Source of the DNA: Treponema sp.
Lineage (GTDB): Bacteria > Spirochaetota > Spirochaetia > Treponematales > Breznakiellaceae
Length of the DNA stretch: 6,660 nt
Assembly (NCBI GenBank): GCA_031278025.1
Contig: JAITLF010000133.1
Location: 1-6,660, forward strand
Direction: 5' to 3'
Shown here in pieces: positions 1-5,499 of this stretch. Under the pieces are notes generated by a model. The model ran no database searches. It was not told where the DNA came from and was given only the letters and a program-made list of their open reading frames with translations. Every line of letters starts with the position of its first letter. Position 1 is the first letter of the stretch. The translations under genes and the position numbers were made by a program.

Positions 1-50
1 GTGCTGCATTTCTCTTCCACACGGCTTCGCCGTGCCTCTATTGAGCGGGC
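1..50. repeat. Partial copy of the 94-bp repeat (last 50 bp)
   Basis: This stretch is identical base for base to 112-161, the last 50 bases of the full copy at 68-161. The window edge cuts off the rest. It contains the perfect hairpin CACGGC-TTC-GCCGTG at 20-34 (6-bp stem, 3-base loop). The sequence downstream of this copy (from 51) differs from that after the next copy, so the repeat has a real right-hand end near GAGCGGGC. An open frame runs through all copies, but it only reflects the repeated sequence. Confidence 0.85.
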
Positions 51-67
51 CGCTCCGGCTAAAGCCA

Positions 68-161
68 TCGCGCGGTCTGCGGCATACAGCGGCGATAACC
101 GGGCCTACGCTGTGCTGCATTTCTCTTCCACACGGCTTCGCCGTGCCTCTATTGAGCGGGC
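68..161. repeat. 94-bp repeat, full copy A
   Basis: This copy aligns without gaps to 232-325; by eye 83 of 94 positions match. It begins TCGCGCGGTCTGCGGC and ends TTGAGCGGGC. It carries the CACGGC-TTC-GCCGTG hairpin at 131-145. The mismatches cluster in two blocks (around 95-100 and 147-155), while the hairpin and the left 27 bases are unchanged. That pattern suggests a conserved structured core. The family is not one I can name; it behaves like an intergenic repeat rather than a gene. Confidence 0.85.
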
Positions 162-167
162 GATATC

Positions 168-233
168 CCGCCCAGCCTTGGAGCGGGGTTCCGCCCGGCC
201 CTTGGGCGGGGTCCCGCCCGGCCTTGGGCGGTC
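168..233. repeat. Three tandem ~23-bp GC palindromes
   Basis: Three imperfect units follow each other at about 168-190, 191-213 and 214-233. Each has the form CCGCCC-GGCCTT-GGGCGG, so each can fold into its own hairpin with CCGCCC pairing with GGGCGG. The first unit is the most diverged (CCAGCCTTGGAGCGG). The array fills the gap between the two 94-bp repeat copies. As tandem palindromes these resemble slippage-prone intergenic arrays. No protein function is suggested. Confidence 0.7.
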
Positions 234-325
234 GCGCGGTCTGCGGCATACAGCGGCGGTTGCTGGGCCTACGCTGTGCTGTATTTCTCATCCACACGGC
301 TTCGCCGTGCGGTTACTTAGCGGGC
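232..325. repeat. 94-bp repeat, full copy B
   Basis: This is the second full copy, ungapped against 68-161 with about 11 substitutions. The CACGGC-TTC-GCCGTG hairpin is retained at 295-309. The tail has diverged (GGTTACTTAG in place of CTCTATTGAG) before the same GCGGGC end. Being the most diverged copy, it is probably older than the pair 1-50 / 112-161, which are identical to each other over their shared 50 bases. Confidence 0.8.
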
Positions 326-341
326 GGCTTGAAGGTGACGG

Positions 342-377
342 GGCAGGACTTTCGCCAGGGGTTTTACATTTAACCAC
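342..377. repeat. Left copy of a motif flanking the operon
   Basis: The words GGCAGGACTTT (342-352) and TACATTTAACCAC (365-377) occur here separated by 12 bases. The same two words are joined directly at 6360-6383, on the far side of the phn operon and in the same orientation. The second word runs into the left end of the palindromic element that begins at 372. This is either a dispersed intergenic repeat or the trace of a rearrangement. Confidence 0.65.
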
Positions 378-502
378 AGACACGGAAAGACACGGACAAT
401 TTCGCGGAGTTTCAGGTAAAACTCGTGAAATTGTACGAATTATAGCGGACTTATAGACGAAAACTGTGTTTTTAAAGTAAAAATCCGTGTTCATCCGTGG
501 TT
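372..502. repeat. Small palindromic element (MITE/REP-like)
   Basis: The left end (372-396) reads AACCACAGACACGGA followed by AAGACACGGA. The right end (484-502), reverse-complemented, reads AACCAC-GGATGA-ACACGGA. The ends are therefore imperfect inverted repeats about 19-25 bp long, the left one carrying a few extra bases. An inner near-palindrome lies at about 400-431, where TTTCGCGGAGTT faces AACTCGTGAAA. Total length is about 131 bp, with no coding capacity. Short palindromic elements whose ends look like CCACAGACACGG / CCGTGTTCATCCGTGG are common intergenic repeats in bacteria. Whether this one was ever mobile cannot be told from one copy. Confidence 0.55.
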
Positions 503-677
503 CATACTATTTTGTGTGTAAAATGAGCTGTAAATGTAAAATTGCTGACCCTGGGCGAAACCGTATTGACTTCTGATTTTTGAAATTTTCACCATAATTT
601 TACCCAGCCATAACAAAATCATAACAATCGGGGATTAAAAAGAACCAGTTAAACGGGGACGCTATGGGGGTCACTAA
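503..677 (+). promoter_or_regulatory. AT-rich leader of the phn operon; promoter region
   Basis: This 175-base gap between the palindromic element and phnC is much richer in A and T than the DNA on either side and holds no credible gene, so the operon promoter should lie here. TTGACT at 566-571 resembles a sigma-70 -35 box. The best -10 candidate, CATAAT at 593-598, is 21 bases away, which is too far for a good promoter, so I do not place the start site. The 8-base direct repeat at 609-627 lies just downstream. GGGGG at 666-670 serves as the phnC ribosome binding site. Confidence 0.45.
609..627 (+). promoter_or_regulatory. Direct repeat CATAACAA x2, possible operator
   Basis: CATAACAA occurs at 609-616 and again at 620-627, a period of 11 bases, about one DNA helix turn. 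Phosphate-response regulators of the PhoB/PhoP type bind direct repeats of 6-7 bases with a period of 11 (for example TTAACA-like pairs in Bacillus). A phosphonate operon is a typical target. The match here is to spacing and base composition only, so the regulator assignment is inference. Confidence 0.3.
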
Positions 678-1472
678 ATGGAACCGGTTGTTGAAGTACG
701 GAGCCTAAAAAAACTATACCGGGGTTCGGAAAAACCCGCAGTCCGGAACCTGAACATGGCAGTGGGAAAGGGGGAGATGATCGGCGTCATCGGCCCTTCG
801 GGGGCGGGAAAATCCACCCTGCTGCGCTGTATCAACCATCTGGTAGTCCCCACGGCGGGCCGGATCTTTATCGAAGGCGAAGAAATTACCGGCGCTTCGC
901 CGGCCAAGGTACGGAAACTGCGCCGACGCCTGGGTATGGTTTTTCAGCATCATAACCTCGTAAACCGCCTTACGGTGATGCAGAATGTGATGCACGGGCG
1001 GCTGGGTTACATGAACACCCTGGACGGCGTGCTTGGCCGTTACGCCGAAGAAGACAAGCGGCAGGCTGTGGACATCCTTGAGCAGACCGGCCTGGGGGGC
1101 TTCCTTTACCACCGGGCGGGGGAGCTTTCGGGCGGACAGCGCCAGCGGGTGGGGATTGTGCGGGCGCTGATGCAGGAGCCCTCGGTATTGCTCTGCGACG
1201 AGCCTATCGCCTCGCTTGACCCCGCCAGCGCCCAGGTGGTGATGGAACTGATCCGGGACGTGTGCCGCCGCAATACCATCGCCTGCATCGTGAACCTCCA
1301 TCAGGTGGACGCGGCCCTCAAATACGCGGATCGGATCATCGGAATGTTCGAGGGGGAGATCGTATACGACGGCCCTACCGCGGAGCTTACCGTGCCGGTG
1401 ATCGAAAAGATATACAACAAGCCTATGGCGGAACTGATGATCAGCGCCGAACGGACGGAGGCGACCGCATGA
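678..1472 (+). CDS. phnC: Phosphonate ABC transporter ATP-binding protein PhnC
   Basis: This 264-residue cytoplasmic ATPase would power phosphonate import through PhnE1 and PhnE2. All ABC motifs are present: Walker A GPSGAGKST at 39-47, Q-loop Q90 in MVFQHHNL, signature LSGGQ at 150-154, Walker B LLCDEP at 171-176 with catalytic E175, D-loop SLD at 179-181 and H-loop H208. The sequence NLHQVD around H208 and the segment YADRIIG are typical of the PhnC subfamily rather than other importers. Length is normal for the family. The start is well fixed: the codon just before this ATG is an in-frame TAA, and GGGGG sits seven bases upstream. It is the first gene of the operon; its stop overlaps the phnE1 start in an ATGA arrangement. 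The binding-protein gene phnD, often the next gene, is absent here. Confidence 0.96.
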   Translation: MEPVVEVRSLKKLYRGSEKPAVRNLNMAVGKGEMIGVIGPSGAGKSTLLRCINHLVVPTAGRIFIEGEEITGASPAKVRKLRRRLGMVFQHHNLVNRLTVMQNVMHGRLGYMNTLDGVLGRYAEEDKRQAVDILEQTGLGGFLYHRAGELSGGQRQRVGIVRALMQEPSVLLCDEPIASLDPASAQVVMELIRDVCRRNTIACIVNLHQVDAALKYADRIIGMFEGEIVYDGPTAELTVPVIEKIYNKPMAELMISAERTEATA

Positions 1473-2302
1473 AGGGCGGACAAGGGGAGGGTTTCGGGGC
1501 GGGGAGCCGGGGTATGGAAAAAATACGGCTCGCTTCCCGGGAAAGCCTAAGGGTCTCGGTCGTTTTTATGATTTTCCTCCTCATTATTTTCGGCCTTTCC
1601 TCGGGCTTTACCCGGTTTAATCCCGTCAAGGCATTGCTTTCCCAGGGAGAATTCTGGAATTTCATTCTCACCGATTTTATTCCCCCTTCCATGGGAAGGC
1701 TTGAAGCTCTGTTCCGGGCGGTGATGCAGACCATGTATATGGCGCTGGCGGCCACGGGGCTTTCGGCGGTACTGGCCCTCTTTTTGAGTTTTTTAGGGAG
1801 CGCCGCCATCACCCGGTCCGTCCTTGTCAATTCGGCGGTCCGGGGCTTTGCTTCGGTGCTGCGGAACATTCCTCCTCTGGTATGGGCCTTTATTCTGGTG
1901 GCGGCCTTCGGCATCGGAACCGTGGTAGGGGTTCTGTCACTGATCATCACTACCACCGGCTCCCTCACCCGTTTCTTCATTGAGATTCTGGATGAGACTG
2001 CGGCTGAAACCATGGAACCTCTGCTTGCCACCGGCGCCTTCATGCCGGCCATTATAAGCCAGGCCCTGCTGCCCGGCGCCATGCCGGACTTTATCGCCTG
2101 GATACTCTACTGCGTGGAACTGAACATCCGCGCCTCCACTATCCTCGGCATGGTAGGGGCCGGGGGCATCGGTCTTCTGCTCATGGGTTATATCAAGCAA
2201 TTTAACTATGCGGCGGCTTCCACCGCGATTGTTGCCGTGGCGGTTATTATCATCGGCGTTAATCTGCTTACCAATTATCTGCGGAAACTGATTATGCGTT
2301 AA
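1469..2302 (+). CDS. phnE1: Phosphonate ABC transporter permease PhnE (first copy)
   Basis: This is a 277-residue inner-membrane permease, half of the predicted PhnE1-PhnE2 channel driven by PhnC. Hydrophobic segments lie at about 29-47, 87-115, 133-165, 205-218, 224-241 and 248-268. The cytoplasmic EAA loop that docks on the ATPase is at about 175-202 (ETAAETMEPLLATGA, then LLPG). The stretch NIRASTILGMVGAGGIG at 219-235 is characteristic of PhnE proteins. I start at the ATG that overlaps the phnC stop (ATGA), with CGGAGG seven bases upstream. An open frame continues further upstream, but only inside phnC and without family-like sequence. A second in-frame ATG (1514, MEKIRL) is possible and would remove 15 Gly-rich residues. 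phnE2 follows after 39 bases. Confidence 0.94.
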   Translation: MKGGQGEGFGAGSRGMEKIRLASRESLRVSVVFMIFLLIIFGLSSGFTRFNPVKALLSQGEFWNFILTDFIPPSMGRLEALFRAVMQTMYMALAATGLSAVLALFLSFLGSAAITRSVLVNSAVRGFASVLRNIPPLVWAFILVAAFGIGTVVGVLSLIITTTGSLTRFFIEILDETAAETMEPLLATGAFMPAIISQALLPGAMPDFIAWILYCVELNIRASTILGMVGAGGIGLLLMGYIKQFNYAAASTAIVAVAVIIIGVNLLTNYLRKLIMR

Positions 2303-2341
2303 GAAACGAAGCGGCTCACGCCGCCTAAATAAGGAGTACCT
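2303..2341 (+). promoter_or_regulatory. Intercistronic hairpin and strong RBS before phnE2
   Basis: This 39-base spacer is the longest gap in the operon. It contains a perfect GCGGC-TCAC-GCCGC hairpin at 2311-2324, followed by AAGGAG at 2331-2336, five bases from the phnE2 ATG. No U-run follows the stem, so it is not a standard terminator. It could mark an mRNA processing or stability point that sets the phnE2 level independently. That role is inferred. Confidence 0.45.
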
Positions 2342-3220
2342 ATGTATTATGACGAATTCAATTTTAACCTGATGCTTGAACAAGGGCTGCTTGAACAAGA
2401 GTTGGCCGGCGCCCGATACGGAGAAAAAGAACAGCCTCCAAAAATACCGGTGGCAAATGTCAAACGGGATATGCCCATTCACCTTTTTTTAATCGCCCTG
2501 GCGTCTTTAACCCTCCTGTCCCTGGCCCTGCTGGATGCGGACTGGCAAAAACTTGTCCAGCGTTTTCCCCGGCTGGGGAAGGTGTTCCTTGACATGGCGC
2601 ATTTTTCCACCGAGCGCTTTTCCCTCACCCTCCTCGCCTTTACCGAAACCGTCGCCGTTGCCGCCCTGGCCCTGATCTACAGTCTGGCGCTGGGCCTTGT
2701 GCTGGGCGCGCTGGCAGCGGAGAACATCAGCCCCTGGAAACCTTTGTCCCCGATTATTAAAAGTTTCCTCGCCTTCATTCGGGCGGTGCCTACGCCGGTG
2801 TGGGTCCTCCTGGTGCTGGCATCCATGGGCTTCGGCATGGCTTCCGGTATTATGGGCCTGGGTTTCCACGCCACGGCCTTTTTCGGCATGGTCTTCGCCC
2901 AGCTCTTCGAGGAAGTCCCCGACGAAGCCATTGAAGCGGTCCGGGCAACCGGGGCAAACCGGGTGCAGGTGTTTTTCGGCGCGGTCCTCCCCTCATCCCT
3001 TTCAGGGATCATCGCCTGGACATCCCTGCGTTTTGAAACGAACTATCAGGAGGCGGCGATCCTCGGCATGGTCGGGGCAGGCGGTGTGGGGTACACCATC
3101 ATGGCCGCCATGAACAGTTACAAATTTGGACGGGCGGGACTGGCGGTGCTAATCGTGTTTGTTTTCGCCCTGGGGATAGAACTTCTGTCAACGTACATTA
3201 AACGGAGGGTGAAGGTTTGA
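2342..3220 (+). CDS. phnE2: Phosphonate ABC transporter permease PhnE (second copy)
   Basis: This is a 292-residue inner-membrane permease, a diverged paralogue of the preceding gene and the likely second half of a heterodimeric channel. Residues 1-45 form a charged, glutamate- and glutamine-rich cytoplasmic lead (MYYDEFNFNL onwards) before the first membrane segment at about 46-66. Further segments lie near 97-126, 139-165, 168-188, 222-252 and 262-285. The EAA loop is at 191-217 (EVPDEAIEAVRATGA, ending AVLP), a closer match to the EAA consensus than in PhnE1. RFETNYQEAAILGMVGAGG at 230-248 is a PhnE hallmark. The ATG has a strong AAGGAG site five bases upstream. Its TGA shares one base with the phnG ATG, so transport and lyase genes are translationally linked. 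Confidence 0.94.
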   Translation: MYYDEFNFNLMLEQGLLEQELAGARYGEKEQPPKIPVANVKRDMPIHLFLIALASLTLLSLALLDADWQKLVQRFPRLGKVFLDMAHFSTERFSLTLLAFTETVAVAALALIYSLALGLVLGALAAENISPWKPLSPIIKSFLAFIRAVPTPVWVLLVLASMGFGMASGIMGLGFHATAFFGMVFAQLFEEVPDEAIEAVRATGANRVQVFFGAVLPSSLSGIIAWTSLRFETNYQEAAILGMVGAGGVGYTIMAAMNSYKFGRAGLAVLIVFVFALGIELLSTYIKRRVKV

Positions 3221-3687
3221 TGGACAAGATCACCCTGAGCCGAATCTGCGCCTATGCGGGGCCGGCCCAGCTTGCGTCCCTGGCGGAGAAGGCCGCCGGG
3301 GGGCGGGAGGCGGCGCTCCTCAAGGGGCCGGAAAAAACCATGGTGCTGTTACAGGTTAGGGAACCGGTCAGACAGAGCCGCTTTTATCTAGGGGAACTTC
3401 TGGCGGCCCACTGCGTGGTGGAATTGGGGGGTATCCGGGGAATGGCGGTACTGATGGGGGACGATCTTGAAAAGGCCAGGGCCGCCGCAGTGCTGGACGC
3501 CGCCCATTCCGGGGGCTTTCCGGGCTTTGCCCTGGTGGAAGGGGAACTGCTCGCTCTGGAAGAAGCGCGGCAAAAGGAACTGGTGCAGGAAGCGGCGGAG
3601 ATCCGAAAAACCCGTGTTTCCTTTCAGTCCCTGGAGGACCCGGATCGGCGCGATCCGTCGTATCATTCCGATCCGCTGGAACTATGA
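3220..3687 (+). CDS. phnG: C-P lyase core subunit PhnG
   Basis: This 155-residue subunit belongs to the cytoplasmic C-P lyase core. In E. coli, PhnG, PhnH and PhnL assist PhnI in joining methylphosphonate to the ribose of ATP with loss of adenine. Family features visible are FYLGELLAAHCVVEL at about 54-68, the GDDLEKARAAAVLDAA helix near 78-93, and the C-terminal TRVSFQSL, which matches SRVDFFTM of the E. coli protein. Length is close to the E. coli 150. A TTG lies directly before the ATG; I choose the ATG because it overlaps the phnE2 stop as TGATG and has GGAGGG ten bases upstream. A charged tail rich in Asp and Arg ends the protein, and its stop overlaps the phnH start. Confidence 0.92.
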   Translation: MDKITLSRICAYAGPAQLASLAEKAAGGREAALLKGPEKTMVLLQVREPVRQSRFYLGELLAAHCVVELGGIRGMAVLMGDDLEKARAAAVLDAAHSGGFPGFALVEGELLALEEARQKELVQEAAEIRKTRVSFQSLEDPDRRDPSYHSDPLEL

Positions 3688-4289
3688 AAAACAAACACGG
3701 CTTCGACATGGTTCACGGCGCGCAGGAAGTGTTCCGTATTCTGCTGGAAGCCCTGGCCAATCCCGGCAGGATTTTGAGCCTTATGCCATACGCCGGTCAG
3801 TTCGCCGGACAGGGGCGCTGGCTTGCGCCGGCAGTAACCCTTCTGGACAAGGGAACGGATTTTTACTGGGACGGCGACAGGGAAACCGGGGAAGAGATAC
3901 GCTTCCTCTCAGGCGCACCCCAGGTTTCCCCGGAAGAGGCGGACTTTGTTTTTTTAAGCCGGGGGGCCGTGGCCCGTGATGAGGCCCTTTGGCTCCTCTC
4001 ACAGGTCAAAGGGGGAACCCACCTTGATCCCCACAAGTCGGCCCTGCTTTTTATCGATACAGGGGCCGGGGACGGAAACCCCGGCGAAAGCGTTGCCCTC
4101 AAAGGGCCGGGTATTCCCCCTGAGGGCCGGCGGCTCGATCTGTCCCCGGCGGAGGCGGTCTGGTGCCGGGCCAGGGATGAGCGGGGTTTTGAATATCCCT
4201 GCGGGGTGGAACTGGTCTTCCTGCGGGAGGATAACTCCCTGGCGGCCTTTACCCGAAAGACGGAGTTTCTGTGGGGCGGATCGAAGTGA
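3684..4289 (+). CDS. phnH: C-P lyase core subunit PhnH
   Basis: This is a 201-residue subunit of the C-P lyase core, related in fold to PLP-dependent transferases but without known catalysis. It is required, together with PhnG, for PhnI to act on ATP and phosphonate. Family features are an N-terminal QEVFRILLEALANPGRI at about 13-29, the LKGPGIPPEGR loop near 143-153 (compare LTGAGI in E. coli), and the C-terminal block YPCGVELVFL near 171-180, followed by a LAAFTRKTEF ending. The length matches E. coli PhnH (194). The ATG overlaps the phnG stop (ATGA). The only upstream pairing is a weak CTGGA, so translation probably depends on ribosomes arriving from phnG. phnI starts seven bases after the stop. 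Confidence 0.92.
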   Translation: MKNKHGFDMVHGAQEVFRILLEALANPGRILSLMPYAGQFAGQGRWLAPAVTLLDKGTDFYWDGDRETGEEIRFLSGAPQVSPEEADFVFLSRGAVARDEALWLLSQVKGGTHLDPHKSALLFIDTGAGDGNPGESVALKGPGIPPEGRRLDLSPAEAVWCRARDERGFEYPCGVELVFLREDNSLAAFTRKTEFLWGGSK

Positions 4290-4296
4290 GGTTACT

Positions 4297-5499
4297 ATGG
4301 CTTACGCGGCGGTAAAAGGCGGGCAGGAGGCGGTGGCGGAAAGCATCAGGCTGCTGGAAAAAAACCGCGCCGCTTCTCAGGCGGATTTGGATATTAAAAC
4401 CCTGGAAAAGGGGATGAGCCTCCTCATAGACCGGATCATGGGGGAGGCGGGTTTTTACGCCCCCGCCTATGCGGCCCTGGCCCTCAAGCAATCCGCCGGT
4501 TCCCCGGAGGAGGCGGTTTTCCTGCTCCGGGCATACCGCTCAACTCTGTCCCGTTCTTACCTGAGCTTGCCTTTGGACGGCGCGGATATGGTTATTCACC
4601 GGCGCGTGTCCGCCGCGTTTAAGGACATCCCCGGCGGGCAGTTTTTGGGGGCGACCTTCGACTATACCCACCGGCTTCTCAACTTCGATCTGTTGAACAC
4701 AGGCCGGAACGATTCCGCGGAAGAAGACGCCGTTCGGCCGGAAAACCCGGCCGGGCCGGAAGCCCCTCTCTACGCCCGCCGGGTTTCGGAGGAACTGCGG
4801 CGGGAGGGGCTTGTCAATATTGAAGAGGACGATGAAGACCCCTGGGATATAACCGAAGACCCCCTTGTTTTTCCCGCTCCCCGATCCGCCCGGCTGCAAA
4901 CCCTGGCAAGGGCCGATACGGGCTACGTCAGCGGACTGGCTTACGCGGCGATCCGGGGCTTCGGTTCCGGCCATCCCACGGTGGGGGAACTGCGGACCGG
5001 AACCCTGGAAGCAATCATCCCCCATCCGTTGATCCGGGGGGAAAAGCTTTTTGTGGGGGACATCACCGTTACCGAAGTGGAGTCCCTCTTTCCCGAAGAA
5101 GACCGGGAAACAAAAAAGGAGGCGAAGGATGATCCCCTCAAGATCATGGCGTCCGGCCAGGGGGACAGGGCGGATACTTCCGTCAATGTTCTGAGCCTGG
5201 GCCTGGGCTACGGCATGGTCTTCGGCAGAAGCGATGCCAAGGCTATTGCCATGTCGATTCTGGATTATTCCCTGAATACCGCGGATTCCGGTTCCGGCGA
5301 AAACCACGGGAGCGCAGATACCGGCGGCGGGACTTCCATTCTGGAAAACCAGGAATTCGTCCTCCTCCACGGGGACTGCCTTGAGATGAACGGCTTTATC
5401 TCCCATCTCAAACTGCCCCACTACGTTACCTTTCAGTCCAAGCTGGACCGGGTGCGGCATACGCGGAAAAAAACGGGAGGCCCCCATGACGGGTTATAA
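4297..5499 (+). CDS. phnI: C-P lyase core subunit PhnI (nucleosidase/ribosyl-phosphonate synthase)
   Basis: This is the 400-residue catalytic subunit of the first C-P lyase step. Known for the family: PhnI with PhnG, PhnH and PhnL makes ribose 1-phosphonate 5-triphosphate from ATP and phosphonate; alone it acts as a purine nucleosidase. Conserved blocks are AYAAVKGGQEAV at 2-13, LALKQSAGSPEEAVFLLRAY at 61-80, KDIPGGQFLGATFDYTHRLL at 109-128, DITEDPLVFPAPRSARLQ at 184-201, GYGMVFGRSDAKAIAMS at 304-320 and GFISHLKLPHYVTFQ at 366-380. H370 and H375 match the two histidines that bind a metal ion beside PhnJ in the E. coli complex. It is about 45 residues longer than E. coli PhnI, mainly from polar insertions near 263-297 and 328-350. 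The start is ATG 4297 with TGAGG five bases upstream; the frame is open upstream only within phnH. It overlaps phnJ by 14 bases. Confidence 0.95.
   Translation: MAYAAVKGGQEAVAESIRLLEKNRAASQADLDIKTLEKGMSLLIDRIMGEAGFYAPAYAALALKQSAGSPEEAVFLLRAYRSTLSRSYLSLPLDGADMVIHRRVSAAFKDIPGGQFLGATFDYTHRLLNFDLLNTGRNDSAEEDAVRPENPAGPEAPLYARRVSEELRREGLVNIEEDDEDPWDITEDPLVFPAPRSARLQTLARADTGYVSGLAYAAIRGFGSGHPTVGELRTGTLEAIIPHPLIRGEKLFVGDITVTEVESLFPEEDRETKKEAKDDPLKIMASGQGDRADTSVNVLSLGLGYGMVFGRSDAKAIAMSILDYSLNTADSGSGENHGSADTGGGTSILENQEFVLLHGDCLEMNGFISHLKLPHYVTFQSKLDRVRHTRKKTGGPHDGL

Noticed and set aside
1..325. CRISPR array
   Set aside because: The repeats are 94 bp with only two full copies and a palindrome array between them. 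Repeat and spacer sizes do not fit CRISPR, and no cas gene is present.
1..456. Plus-strand open frame of 151 codons beginning GTG
   Set aside because: It is built from the DNA repeats (the peptide LHFSSTRLRRASIER occurs twice only because the DNA does), has no ribosome binding site within the window, and crosses into the palindromic element. Another frame over the same repeats (32-373) is equally open.
288..494. Minus-strand open frame of 68 codons
   Set aside because: It spans the end of a 94-bp repeat and the palindromic element. Its peptide reflects repeat sequence and shows no domain.
566..598. Sigma-70 promoter TTGACT ... CATAAT
   Set aside because: The 21-base spacer is too long for a reliable call, so it is mentioned only as a possibility in the leader entry.
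664..708. 14-codon open frame overlapping the phnC start, possible leader peptide
   Set aside because: It has an ATG and a purine-rich stretch before it, but no repeated codons, attenuator or other sign of a regulatory leader. Chance is sufficient.
714..1301. Minus-strand open frame opposite phnC
   Set aside because: Antisense to all the ABC motifs of phnC; low-complexity His/Gln/Arg-rich peptide without domain features.
1262..1468. N-terminal extension of phnE1 into phnC
   Set aside because: The frame is open, but the peptide is Arg/Gly-rich shadow sequence of phnC. The ATG at 1469 has a proper ribosome binding site and overlaps the phnC stop.
1441..2082. Minus-strand open frame opposite phnE1
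   Set aside because: Antisense shadow of a membrane protein gene; no ribosome binding site or family features.
3976..4296. N-terminal extension of phnI into phnH
   Set aside because: The PhnI family begins with a short M-AYAAVKGG start, found at 4297 with a ribosome binding site. The upstream part is out-of-frame phnH.
4540..5487. Minus-strand open frame of 315 codons opposite phnI
   Set aside because: It lies fully antisense to the strongly conserved phnI; the open frame is a by-product of G/C-ending codons. No recognisable motif.
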